From positions 75,957,394 to 76,021,393 of the forward strand of contig OY856187.1 of assembly GCA_963693315.1 (NCBI GenBank): a DNA stretch of 64,000 nucleotides, in the 5' to 3' direction. The position numbers and the translations under genes are program-made. Under the pieces are notes generated by a model. The model was not told the origin of the DNA and did no database searches. It was given only the letters and a program-made list of their open reading frames with translations. The stretch comes from Diogma glabrata (Eukaryota; Arthropoda; Insecta; Diptera; Cylindrotomidae). Positions 1 through 14,061 of the stretch are shown here, one piece after another (position 1 is the stretch's first letter; each line of letters starts with the position of its first letter).

Positions 1-1330
1 AGTATGAAGTATGAAGTATGAAGTATGAAGTATGAAGTATGAAGTATGAAGTATGAAGTATGAAGTATGAAGTATGAAGTATGAAGTATGAAGCATGAAG
101 TATGAAGTATGAAGTATGAAGTAATAAGTATGAAGTATGAAGTATGAAGTATGAAGTATGAAGTATGAAGTATGAAGTATGAAGTATGAAGTATGAAGTA
201 TGAAGTATGAAGTATGAAGTATGAAGTATGAAGTATGAAGTATGAAGTATGAAGTATAAAGTATGAAGTATGAAGTATGAAGTATGAAGTATGAAGTATG
301 AAGTATGAAGTATGAAGTATGAAGTATGAAGTATGAAGTATGAAGTATGAAGTATGAAGTATGAAGTATGAAGTATGAAGTATGAAGTATGAAGTATGAA
401 GTATGAAGTATGAAGTATGAAGTATGAAGTATGAAGTATGAAGTATGAAGTATGAAGTATGAAGTATGAAGTATGAAGTATGAAGTATGAAGTATGAAGT
501 ATGAAGTATGAAGTATGAAGTATGAAGTATGAAGTATGAAGTATGAAGTATGAAGTATGAAGTATGAAGTATGAAGTATGAAGTATGAAGTATGAAGTAT
601 GAAGTATGAAGTATGAAGTATGAAGTATGAAGTATGAAGTATGAAGTATGAAGTATGAAGTATGAAGTATGAAGTATGAAGTATGAAGTATGAAGTATGA
701 AGTATGAAGTATGAAGTATGAAGTATGAAGTATGAAGTATGAAGTATGAAGTATGAAGTATGAAGTATGAAGTATGAAGTATGAAGTATGAAGTATGAAG
801 TATGAAGTATGAAGTATGAAGTGTGAAGTAAGAAGTATGAAGTGTGAAGTATGAAGTATGAAGTATGAAGTATGAAGTATGAAGTATGAAGTATGAAGTA
901 TGAAGTATGAAGTATGAAGTATGAAGTATGAAGTATGAAGTATGAAGTATGAAGTATGAAGTATGAAGTATGAAGTATGAAGTATGAAGTATGAAGTATG
1001 AAGTATGAAGTATGAAGTATGAAGTATGAAGTATGAAGTATGAAGTATGAAGTATGAAGTATGAAGTATGAAGTATGAAGTATGAAGTATGAAGTATGAA
1101 GTATGAAGTATGAAGTATGAAGTATGAAGTATGAAGTATAAAGTATAAAGTATAAAGTATGAAGTATGAAGTATGAAGTATGAAGTCTGAAGTCTGAAGT
1201 CTGAAGTATGAAGTCTGAAGTCTGAAGTCTGTAGTCTGAAGTCGGACATTTGAAGTCTTAAGTCTGAAGTCAGCAGTCTTAAGTTTGAAGTCTGTACTTT
1301 GAAGTATAAAATCTGAAGTTTGACATATTT
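1..1330. repeat. Heptanucleotide satellite (AGTATGA)n
   Basis: About 1.2 kb of nearly perfect head-to-tail AGTATGA units with very few variants (for example AGCATGA near 91, AGTGTGA and AGTAAGA near 822-846). From about 1137 the array decays into AGTATAA, then AGTCTGA and looser forms that fade out by about 1330. It begins at the window edge, so its true left end is not seen. No coding role is claimed. Confidence 0.97.
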
Positions 1331-1758
1331 GAAGATTATTGTATAGACATAATTGAATTTATTACGGAAGAAATGCTTTCCTTTTAAACGGATTTCTTTT
1401 TATGTTGTGAAGGCAAATATAGAGCACTATTAGTTGCTCTTTAACAATTACAGAAATATCCATATGGTATGGTAATATTAATTGACAAAAGATAACATAT
1501 AGAATGACATATATATTTTTTGGTTTCTTAGAGTTCAATAAAGTAATTCCCAAAAGAAAAGGAAAACTTTGTAAACCTAAAATATCAAAAAACAAATTGC
1601 CTTCACTTTGACTTATTTTGAATATAATTTATTTTGTTTGTGGGCTTAATTCACTTTATAAAAATTAGAAACAATTTACTTTTCATTAAATTTAATTACT
1701 CTGATTTCAACTTATACAGCTTTGACGAACGTTCAACCTTTCTTAATTATAAAAGTAA
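1331..1758. other. AT-rich spacer
   Basis: Nothing recognised. The small open frames here have no family resemblance and no supporting signals. Confidence 0.6.
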
Positions 1759-1760
1759 TA

Positions 1761-2334
1761 CAGGGTGTCCGCCGGGAAGGTATACTACTTTGTTTTGCCG
1801 CCATTTTGATAAACATTAGTTTTGACAGTTCATATTTGGCAGTCGTGAAGTAGACACGTGGCAAATTTATTATAGAAAAATATTCGATAAACCAATGTGT
1901 TTTAATCGTTAAAACATGTTATCAAAATCAATCATCGATTACTGTGACGATGAGAAAGTTACGTGAAATTTTTGGTAGAAAACGTTACGTGAAATTTTTG
2001 GTCGCCTGATTTGACTGCTCCGGACTTCTTTTTGTGGGGATATCTGAAAAGCAAGGTTTATGCAAACAAACCAGAAACACTTGAGCAACTCAAACAAAAT
2101 ATTCGTGATGAAATTAATGAAATACCGCGTGAAATGTGTGAGAATGTAATCAAAAATGTGCTCAAAAGGGCTCGCATTTGTGAGGCTAACAGAGGCGGAC
2201 ATTTATCTGATATTGTATTCCATACATAATTGCTGACATTAAATAAAACATTTATCAATATAAGATCCATTCTCTTTCATTTCATCAAAAATTATAAACA
2301 AACAAAGTAGCATACCTTCCCGGCGGACACCCTG
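1761..2334 (+). mobile_element. Deleted mariner-like element with 35-bp TIRs
   Basis: The ends are inverted copies of CAGGGTGTCCGCCGGGAAGG and continue to about 35 bp with one mismatch (A/G in the TATACTAC part). A TA dinucleotide flanks both sides (1759-1760 and 2335-2336), the target duplication of the IS630-Tc1-mariner superfamily. At 574 bp it is far shorter than an autonomous copy. Only the C-terminal part of the transposase remains, so this is a non-autonomous deletion derivative. Just before the coding remnant a 26-bp segment is tandemly duplicated (near 1959-2001), which may mark the deletion breakpoint. Confidence 0.9.
1999..2229 (+). pseudogene. Mariner-like transposase, C-terminal remnant
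   Basis: The open frame reads WSPDLTAPDFFLWGYLKSKV near its start. This matches the catalytic-domain region around the third acidic residue of DDE/D transposases of the mariner superfamily (the SPDL.P.D.FLW motif). It continues for about 70 residues to a stop at 2227-2229. The DNA-binding domain and the first two catalytic acids are missing, so it cannot encode an active enzyme. It lies inside the 574-bp TIR element and is read in the same direction as the left TIR. The frame is open upstream only across a duplicated junction, so no start codon is assigned. Confidence 0.85.
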
Positions 2335-2336
2335 TA

Positions 2337-3384
2337 TATACACAAATTTTCCTCTGTAATATTGCTTCTAGCAAGTAAAATCAAATAAGAATAAATAAAT
2401 CACATGTAAATAGGTTAAATTGAATTTTAAATTTATGAATACGAAGATTGTCAAAATGCTCATTTGTTAAACGTAATTAATTTTTAGTTAACAAATAAAA
2501 ATGCATACATATATTGTTTTTCTATGAGAAGTCAAGAAAAAAGGAGAAGATTGAAGATTATTGATAAAATTAAGCTAAAAAAAATGATGATATGTCTTCC
2601 GGAAAGTTCTCATAATAAAGAAATAAAATAGATATTCTTGTACCATCAAATATTGATGGTCTGCTATATGTTGCTTTGGTCAGTAATATCACAGAAATAG
2701 AAGAGAACTAGAATCATTATTTCCTCTCATAGTTATTCTTTAATTAACATCACACTCACAAAAGCTCTATAAAACCCAAAATGTTTGCATATATCGTGAA
2801 AATGGTTAGTGAAACCCTAACATTTTTAATTAGACATTTTGCAATGTCCCAGGAAATTAAGATTCATGTAAACATAAAAAATGTAATCAAATTTTTATGG
2901 TTTTTCCATGGTCCTAAACACAAATATTTTTGACTTAAAATTTTATGACTTTTTTTCATGTTATATAGATAAAAATGGTCAGCTAAACAATTTTTTTATA
3001 TTGCAAATACTTATAAAAATAGTATAAAAATGGTTTAATTTTATTATAAAACAGTTAAAAAACGTTTCCCGAAATATTTTTTTATTTGATTAAAAAGTGT
3101 GGTATTATCTCTAATCCAATTGTAAAAATATGGAGGGGCTGAAATCTCACAGCTCTGAGATATCAAGACTTTGGTCTGGGTTAAGGATTTTGATATAGTT
3201 TTCAGCAAAAAACTTTTTTGAGGACATGGTTTTTAGTTTTGGGCAGCGATGTATATCAAACACAACTCTTTGTTAAAGTACAAGTATTTTTTATCTCTGT
3301 TTAGAAATTTATTACAAAACTAACACGAAACATCAATACGTTGCCGGAAAATTATAACAGATCATAAATTAACATAATTTAGTG
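2337..3384. other. AT-rich spacer
   Basis: Long A and T runs only; no coding, RNA or transposon signal recognised. Confidence 0.6.
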
Positions 3385-3790
3385 AAAATATGATACACTC
3401 AGCAAACTACTCAAAAACCCCTCCATTTAGCGTTTCGAGAAAATATTACAAAATCACAAATTCATATTTATTTCAAAATTCCAAAAATATTGTAAAAATT
3501 AAATAGAATTCAAACTTTCTTCAAAATTCTAAAAATATTGCAAAAATTATTACAAAATCAAAAATTGAAACTTTTTTCTAAATTCCAAAAATATTCCAAA
3601 AATTAGAATAAAATCAAATATTTAAACTTTTTCTGAATGCCAATAATATTCCAAAAAATTTAAAAAATTCAAACTTTTTCCAAAATTTTAGACTAATTGC
3701 AAAAATTATTAGAAAATCAAAATTGAAACTTTTTTCAAAATTCCAAAAATATTTCAAAAACTATAATAAATTCAAAAATTTCCATGTCCA
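3385..3790. repeat. Diverged ~55-bp tandem array, left arm
   Basis: Six or seven imperfect units of about 50-58 bp built round ATTACAAAATCAAAAATTGA and a CAAAATTCCAAAAATATT half. The array starts next to GATACACTCAGCAAACT (near 3391). The same array and the same boundary sequence occur in inverted orientation at 8385-8835, so the two form the arms of a large inverted structure (see findings). Confidence 0.8.
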
Positions 3791-3839
3791 ACTTCATTTT
3801 CAATTACATTTACGTCATAAAAACAGCTACATTTTTTTT

Positions 3840-4480
3840 CCAAAAACTTGCCTAAAAAAATAAATGAAATCATTTTTTGACACACTTGACATTATTTTTT
3901 TGACAAGTTTGTATTGCCATAATTCTCAATAATAATAATAAAATTTCATTTCAAACAAATAACTAATTTTATTTTTTTCCAAAAATTTGGGTAAAAAATA
4001 AATAAAAATCATTATTTTGACACACTTTACAACATCTTTTTGACAAACTTATAATGCCATAATTCTCAATAATAATAATAAAATTTCATTTCAAACAAAT
4101 AATTATTTTGTTTTTTTTTTTCAAAAAATTGGGTAGAAAAATAAATAAAAATCTTTCTTTTGACACACTTGACAACATTTTTTTGACAAACTTATAATGC
4201 CAATAATAATAAAATTTCATTTCAAACAAATAATTGATTTTGTTTTTTTTTCCAGAAAATGGGTAAAAAAATAAATAAAAATCTATCTTTTGACACACTT
4301 GACAACATTTTTGTGGCAAACTTATATTGCAATAATCTAGATTTTTGTCTCACATACCAATTCCGACCATCAAGATTTCTCCAAATTCAATGTTCCTACT
4401 CGTAATCACTTAAAATGAACGTTTTTTAAGCAAAAATATGCAAATTTCCTTGTTTTGACACACTTGACGATTTTTTGACA
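3840..4480. repeat. Tandem repeat, ~130-165 bp unit, about 4 copies
   Basis: Each unit contains TTTGACACACTTGACA, a second TTTTTGACAAACTTATA, an AATAATAATAAAATTTCATT block and a T-rich stretch. Unit starts are near 3876, 4016, 4158, 4288 and a partial one at 4454. Copies differ by small indels, so the array is old. Reading frames inside it are by-products of the repeat. Confidence 0.85.
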
Positions 4481-5801
4481 TACTTACGGTACAGTTATCG
4501 AACACATCGTCCTTTCGGCTCTTCCCATTGAGTAAACCTATTTTTAGAAAAAAAAGTTTTTTGAAATCCGTCCAGCGGTTTTCTAGATTTTGTAGGCTGT
4601 GACGGCCGGACGGCCTACAGACAGACATATTTTTTTTGCTTTTTTAGAATCAGTAGGTCCTAAAACGTAGAGAAATGCCAAAAAAAGTGGGGTAAGAATT
4701 TCACTTTTGGCTCATGAATGTAATACTTAGGTCTTTCAGACCGAAGTAATTTATTATTTTTATTTTAAAATCTCGAAAAAGTGAAGTGGTGAAAAACTAT
4801 TATTAGCTTTGATGTTTCAGTTTGCTGTGGCCTTATTCCCGAACATATATTTGTCAATCACCAATATTTTCAATTTCACCTAAATGCTTCACAACTTTGT
4901 TTAAAAATGGTACATATTCTATAATTATTAAAAGAATTTGAATTTTGGGGATTCAACAATTAAGTAATTGTTAGAATTGGATTATTTATACGAAATAGTA
5001 TATGATCTTCTTAAATTTATTCAACTTGAAATCTTCTTAAATCTACCCATACAACGCCGTCATCTGATTATGTTTATAATTCTTTCTTTACTTTAAAAAT
5101 ACAAAAATATTGTTAGAAAAAATATAAAAAATTAAAACAATTCATTCAAAATAAATAAAATTTTTACATTTTATTTTGAAAATTTAAAGACAAAAAACAA
5201 CAAGAGTTTCAAGAGATAAGGATTTAAAAAATTAAAAACAAAAAGAAATTTCATCTTATTTCTTAAATTATTTTTTTTTGTTTTCGTTACCTTCGTTTCC
5301 TTTTTTATATTGTTTCATTGTCATCATAAATTTCTTTAGCTATAAGCTTACCGTTAGTTTTAAATTTTCATTTTTAGTGTTCTTGTCAAGAAACAAAAAA
5401 AAATTCTTCATTTTCCCCTCATGCTTGTCCTCTCCTTTTTTTATAGTCCCAAAAGAACACCTGTACCCAGAACAATGAACGTGAAAATATAGTTGAGATG
5501 GGAATTTATTAGAATTAGTGTACGAGTAACAAGAATGATTATATTATTCTGGTTTGGTAAATTTGTGAGGGTTGTGGGAATCGTAAACGGAAATTCGGTT
5601 TCTGAAAAATTGTTTTTCCTTGTTCTTTTATTTTATTGTCAATCATATTGCGTTATGCTCATGTATTCTAAGCAAATGACTACAACAGAAAATCTTTTTG
5701 GTTTAGATCAAAAATAAAAGTGAATACCGCTACATGCCGGTATGCCTCACATCGTTGCTTGCCGGTATCTGGTTTTTAAAATGATAAAAATATATCAAAA
5801 T
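4481..5801. other. AT-rich spacer
   Basis: Nothing firm. A more GC-rich stretch at 4560-4625 (GTGACGGCCGGACGGCC then ACAGACAGACA) stands out, but I cannot assign it to an element. Confidence 0.5.
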
Positions 5802-5837
5802 ATTTAAATTTATTTTAGATTTTTGAGATCAATTAAA
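5802..5837 (+). repeat. 36-bp perfect direct repeat, copy 1
   Basis: This 36-bp sequence (starting ATTTAAATTTATTTTAGATT) recurs without change at 6317-6352. The pair flanks a 479-bp segment that contains the SINE-like copy. It is too long for an ordinary target-site duplication; a segmental duplication is more likely. Confidence 0.85.
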
Positions 5838-5924
5838 CTCAAGTAAGTAAAGAAGTAATTGGAATTTTTTCAATTCAAAGGTATGGTTTGAAGTTTTTCA
5901 GAAAAAAACTCCAATTTACATTTT

Positions 5925-6020
5925 TCGTGTTTCGGATGGGATTCGAACCTACCCTCGTCAGTGCCCGGCTCGAATCCGTGGGCAGACACTCTATCGATTA
6001 CGCCGTTGAGGCGATGACAA
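5925..6020 (-). mobile_element. tRNA-derived SINE-like copy
   Basis: On the minus strand a perfect RNA polymerase III B box, GGTTCGAATCC, lies about 45-50 bases downstream of an A-box-like GGCGTAATCGATAGAG. This is the internal-promoter layout of a tRNA. The T-stem does not pair well and no acceptor stem closes the molecule, so it is more likely a tRNA-derived SINE or tRNA relic than a working tRNA. No tail or target duplication was resolved. Confidence 0.55.
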
Positions 6021-6316
6021 TTTCAAAGTTGAAACTTCTTCATCACTTATTTATTTTACTTAAGTTGAATTTTTTCCACTGTTATTAGACTCCATATTAT
6101 GGAAATGTTTTTACATTATATGGGATTTTTTTGCATTAAATTTCTAGACAATACTTTGTGTGAATTCATAGAATGGGGAACATTTCTATTCTAATTAACA
6201 TCCTAAGTCACGTTTGTATAGTCATTATTGATTGTTTCCAATCAATGTGAAATCAATGGCTGACACTTGGTCAATTTGTAGTTCTATATGTTTTAACATT
6301 AGACTACATTAAGGGA

Positions 6317-6352
6317 ATTTAAATTTATTTTAGATTTTTGAGATCAATTAAA
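6317..6352 (+). repeat. 36-bp perfect direct repeat, copy 2
   Basis: Identical to 5802-5837; see that entry. Confidence 0.85.
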
Positions 6353-6402
6353 TAATTCATATATATCTTAAATAAATCTCAATCTTATCTCAAAATATTT
6401 AA

Positions 6403-6633
6403 TATATATCTTACTTATTAAACGAGCAACAATTGTTTATGTCTAAATTTTTTCTCGAATACGGCACTATAATTTTTTCTGAAAATTGGCACACTACCAT
6501 TTTTCGGTGCGAAAAAACGATCTAGATAGGTCACGACTTTGGGAAAAGTCGTTTAGAGCCTTAATTAAGGAAAAACATTTATCATATGAATGACGTCACA
6601 AATACTTGGAATAGTTATAATAAATTTAGTTGA
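6403..6633 (+). repeat. Dispersed repeat A, copy 1
   Basis: Begins CTTACTTATTAAACGAG and runs through TTTTTTCTCGAA, GCACTATAATTTTTT and a GGCCTTAATTAAGG-like block. The same series of blocks occurs at 8843-9227, where a small TIR element interrupts it. Not coding. Confidence 0.8.
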
Positions 6634-7166
6634 CAATTCAACTCACTAAATAAAGTTTCGATAAGGTCCAATAAAAACGCTTCATTAACTATTTTTTAAC
6701 AAATCAAAACGAATTATATCGATTATTTTTCTCTGGTGGGAAGGAACAGCGAATTATAGTGACTATTTTCGGCCTACTTAATATATTAATTTAAAACTAG
6801 TGTAAAAATGCAATTTGCAAATTATAATAAAAATGTCCGTTTTCATTCATAAATGATTGCATGTTTATGTTTATTTGTCAAAAATAAATTACAAATTTAT
6901 AACATTTATCTACTAAGATGAAATAATATTTAATTTTGTTAGAAGACAAAATGACAACAAAGGGTTATGTTGTATGAAATAATGTTACTATTTCTGTTCG
7001 TTAAATTGTCTGCTAAATACAACTCGTCACCAAATTATTAGTTGATTATTTTTCAACATTACCATTCATGCCATTTGAGGTTAAAAATTTCCTCAAACCT
7101 CAAATGGCATTCGTAATAATGATTATGAAAAATAATCGACTATTATTTGACGACTCGTGATATTGG
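6634..7166 (+). repeat. Dispersed repeat B with large hairpin, copy 1
   Basis: About 530 bp starting GACAATTCAACTCACTAAAT and ending TTGACGACTCGTGATATT. A second, somewhat diverged copy lies at 48403-48929. The last 140 bp form a long hairpin (about 7025-7080 paired with 7098-7152). I see no transposase and no clear terminal inverted repeats, so the class is unknown. Confidence 0.85.
7025..7152. repeat. Hairpin within repeat B
   Basis: Two arms of about 55 bp, CGTCACCAAATTATTAG inward and its complement CTATTATTTGACG outward, meet at a short TTAAAAATTTCCTC loop. The copy at 48.8 kb keeps the same hairpin with a shorter loop. Confidence 0.85.
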
Positions 7167-7595
7167 CTGTGGCCTCGATGAAATTGAATCTGCAAATCGA
7201 CTAAAAAATTTCAATTTACTCTGCTATCCTACTCGAGTAAATTTTGACAGATTGTGTTGAAATTCAAATAAAATTTGTTTTTCCATAATTATTTTTTCGT
7301 AATTGAATTTTTATGGAAGAAAATAAAGCAAAACAAAAACTAATATTTCAGCGAGAAACGTCAAAATTTCAATTTCATCGGCATTTTTGAGAAATGGGCC
7401 ACGGCCATTTTATGGGTAATTCTCTTGAAAAGGTACATTTTATGTCTTCATAACAATACGTCTGTTTGTTTAGATTTTTCTGAAATATTTTGCATTTATA
7501 TTTGTCATAATAATAGGGTAATTACACCAAGATACTTTAGTATATAATTGAAAATAAATTTAGTGATTTTTTCTTTATCACAATATGTCAAACCT

Positions 7596-8198
7596 CACCT
7601 CCGTGTCTTGTCCCTACCCCTATGTTGACATACACTTTCTTTTCTTATTCATTTATATTTAAAAAATATTTTATATACTTTATAATCCTGAATTTCACAT
7701 AGTATAAATTAGTTATTTAAAACATAGTTATCTTTAAATTTTGAAATAAACAACTAATGCATCAGCAAAAAGTTTTGTCTTCAGAACTTTTCTCACCTCC
7801 GTGAATATATAAAAAAGGTGCTACAAACTGCCACTAGATGGTAGTGATGTCATGAGCTCCTGGTATCCTAAGAAGCCACTGTTAGCCATTTTGTTTTAGT
7901 GAGCAAAGCAAATTGGAAGAAGATAGCTGGTATGAGTTTTGATTAAAGTTCATTGTGAAATCCATGAATGGTAATACATAATCCTCACCTCCGTGAAACT
8001 CCAAAACAGGTAAGGATATATTCAAGTAATAATTTTAATATTATATTCACTTTTGTTGAAGTGAATATTGTTTAATATTAAATTTGAAGTTCTAGAATTT
8101 TATCACATTTGGAGTAAAATGTTGTGTAAATATAATATTTTTCACCTCCGTGATCCTCACCTCCGTGAATGATTTACAACTTATTGTTCACGGAGGTG
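7596..8198. promoter_or_regulatory. Cluster of six CACCTCCGTG decamers
   Basis: The GC-rich decamer CACCTCCGTG occurs at 7596, 7794, 7986, 8143 and 8158, and as its complement at 8189-8198. Most copies extend to TCACCTCCGTGA, an imperfect palindrome with TCAC/GTGA half sites. This is far more than expected in DNA this AT-rich. It may be a protein-binding site array, such as host regulatory sites or transposase-binding subterminal repeats. The protein is unknown. Confidence 0.6.
7806..7845 (+). promoter_or_regulatory. TATA-like box and CTCF-like site
   Basis: TATATAAAAAAGG (7806-7818) lies directly after one CACCTCCGTG copy. CCACTAGATGGTAGT (7831-7845) differs at one position from the core of the known CTCF consensus (CCASYAGRKGGCRSY). 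No gene downstream was identified, so function is conjecture. Confidence 0.3.
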
Positions 8199-8384
8199 CA
8201 AAATAATTTTTTTAAGTGTTACCATAAATGAAGCTGAATTGCCTTATGTAAGAAGAATGTAAATATATAAATAAATTAAGAAAAAACAATAATTAATTTC
8301 TGTGAATTTTACAACTTGAAAATGCACTGTTCTGTGAGAATGACCCATATATGAAAAAATTTTAAAAAGCACACTACAATTTAA

Positions 8385-8835
8385 TTTGATTGTCGATAGT
8401 TTGTTATAATTTTTGGAATATTTTTGGATTTTCGAATAAAGTTTGTGTTTTTGATTTTGTTATAATTTTAGAACTTTGAAAAAAGTTTCAATTTTTGATT
8501 TTATTATAATTATTGGAATTTTGAAAAAAGTTTGTATTTTTTATTTTGTTATACGTTCTGCAATATTTTAAGATTATTGGAAAAAGTTTCAATATTTCAT
8601 TTTGTTATAATTTTTGCAATATTTTTAGAATTTTGAAAAGGGTTTCAATTTTTGATTTTGTAAAAATTTTTGAAATATTTTTAGAATTTTGAAAAAAGTT
8701 TAAATTTTTGATTTTACTATAATTTTTAGAATATTTTTGGAAAATTGACAAAAACTTAAATTTTTGATTTTGTAATATTTTCTCGTAACACTAAATGAAG
8801 AGGTTTTGAATAAGTTTGCTGAGTGTATCATCTTT
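8385..8835. repeat. Diverged ~55-bp tandem array, right arm (inverted)
   Basis: About eight units carrying TTATAATTTTTGGAATATTT and TTTTGAAAAAAGTTTCAATT, the complement of the array at 3385-3790. It ends with AAGTTTGCTGAGTGTATC, the inverted match of the boundary near 3391. This is one arm of a roughly 5.4-kb inverted structure. Confidence 0.8.
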
Positions 8836-8842
8836 TCAATAA

Positions 8843-9227
8843 ATCTTTCTTACTTATTAAACGAGTAATAATTGTATACATACATATTTGTAAATTTTTT
8901 CTCGAAAACAGCACTATAATTTTTTTCTGAAAATTGGCATATTACCATTTTCAGTAGCCCTATTCCGGTAAATCGTGAAATAGGAATTGAGAAATAAATT
9001 ATAGCAATTTTTTCATAACTAGTATTCCGTGTCGCGGGAAATAACAAATTCGTATTAGAAAATATTTCTTTATTTCATTTATTGCACTTTTTTCTCAATT
9101 CCCAATTCCCAGGGAAATGCCGGAATAGGCGTACTGGAGTGAAAAAACGGGGCCTTGATTAAGGAAAAAAAATTTCCATTTTTTGTCTCAAATACTTGTA
9201 ATAAATATAATAAATTTTGTTGAAGAT
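8843..9227 (+). repeat. Dispersed repeat A, copy 2 (interrupted)
   Basis: Matches 6403-6633 block by block, but is split at 8957-9130 by a 174-bp TIR element. The uninterrupted copy supplies the empty-site comparison. Confidence 0.8.
8957..9130. mobile_element. 174-bp MITE-like element
   Basis: Ends pair as GCC(C)TATTCCGG and CCGGAATAGGC; looser pairing continues inward through an AATTGAGAAA block for about 45 bp. GTA flanks both sides (8954-8956 and 9131-9133), a possible 3-bp target duplication. It interrupts repeat A relative to 6403-6633, which supports a real insertion. No coding capacity. Confidence 0.7.
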
Positions 9228-9420
9228 GAGTGTCTGTGCTAAATATTTTAAAAAGCACACTACAATTAATTTGATTGTCGATAGTATAGAATAACTTGTC
9301 GGTATAAATATTGAATCAATGCATTAGGTGCGTTCCATTGAAAATCAAACTTGCTCAAATTTGCTTTGATCTACTCTACCTCGAACAAGTTGTGTAGTTG
9401 AAAAGCAGTTTATTTTTCGA

Positions 9421-9940
<520 letters not shown>

Positions 9941-9981
9941 ATAATGTTTCGCCAAGTGCCAACAGTAACCTCAATAAATAC

Positions 9982-11454
<1,473 letters not shown>

Positions 11455-11474
11455 TATATATATAACGATATGAG

Positions 11475-11665
11475 CTATAACGGAATTTACCGGCACTCTC
11501 ACGATCGCATTTCTTGACCTACAACGAAAATTTTTTCTATATACGTTGCGGCAAAGCAACCCTTGGACAAGTTCGCGAACTGGCCATATCCGAGTACAGG
11601 TTAAGTGACTAGAGCCAAAAAACTCGAAAAATCTAGGACGTTATAACTTCCGTTTGAATCATAAT
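11475..11665 (+). repeat. Diverged copy of the ~325-bp repeat unit
   Basis: Shares CCGGCACTCTCACG(A/G)TCGCATTT, a GACCAGTTCG-like block and CGTTATAAC with the tandem units at 21160-22060. A dispersed, truncated relative of that repeat. Confidence 0.65.
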
Positions 11666-12519
<854 letters not shown>

Positions 12520-12866
12520 TTAATTAGTTTAATTATATAAGAATTAAATTAATTAATTTGCTATTATTAAAATGCAAAAATGATTTAAATGATAAAAAAG
12601 TAATAGTTGTTGTGTTTTTAGATTTTAAAATTTTAAAAGAGCTTTTGAAACAATTAACATAGAAATAATTATTGGCATATTAAATAAAATTGGAGTAACT
12701 GGCACTTCACCACTTTACAGTGGTTTAAAAGTTATTTGTCTAACAGGAAACAAAAAGTTAAAATAAATGAGCACTTCTCAGAAGAAATTAACAACGATCA
12801 CGGTGTACCTCAAGGATCTGTTTTGGGACCACTGCTATTTATAATTTATATTATTGAAATTGTAAA

Positions 12867-13245
<379 letters not shown>

Positions 13246-14061
13246 CAGACGACACAGTTCTTACAGTTTCATCTGACACAGATATTGATGCTATAAATAA
13301 AATTTACAGTGATTTACAACGTTTATCAGATTGGCTCAAAGTTCATAAATTAGCATTAAATTTATCAAAAACAAAGTTTATGTTGTTATTATCCAAAAAA
13401 ATTTGTAACTTTACTGTCTTAATAGACGGGCAACATATCGAAAGAGTGTCCCAAACAAAACATCTTGGTGTTATTATTGATGATAAGCTGAACTTTAAAG
13501 AACACCATGAACACATATATAAAAAAATAAACAAAAAACTAGGTTTATTAAAACGTATACCAAAAAAACTTACATTAGATAGTGCAATTATTTATTATAA
13601 AGCCCTTGTGTCGCCTCATATTGATTATTGCAGCACAATACTTTTCACTTTAAATCAAGGTCAATTACAACAGTTGCAAAAACAACAAAAGAAATTTATG
13701 AGAGTAATTTTAAGAGTGAGTCGTGATACACATAGACTTAATATGTTGAATGCTTTGAGTTGGCAGACCATTGAATAACGAGTGAATTTCAATACATTTG
13801 CATCGTATAACAACTGGTGAATTACCACAGTATTTAAGACGTCATCTAGTATCCAATCGAGACCAGCATTCATATAACACAAGAAATACTCATTATGTAA
13901 TTCCACTATACAAAACAGAAAGAGCAAAAAACTCAATTTTTTCAAAAGGACTAAATTTGTATAATGAATTTAAAGGTAATGATGAATTTATTAATTTTCG
14001 TGATTTCAAAAGAAAATTAAACACCTTTGTAAAACATAAATTTCCATTAGTTTAGTTAAGT

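Noticed and set aside
1..1330. CRISPR-like array
   Set aside because: Units are contiguous 7-mers with no unique spacers.
5925..6020. A functional tRNA gene
   Set aside because: B box is perfect but the T-stem and acceptor stem do not pair; a SINE or tRNA relic fits better. The same reasoning applies to 34514-34590 and 43731-43815.
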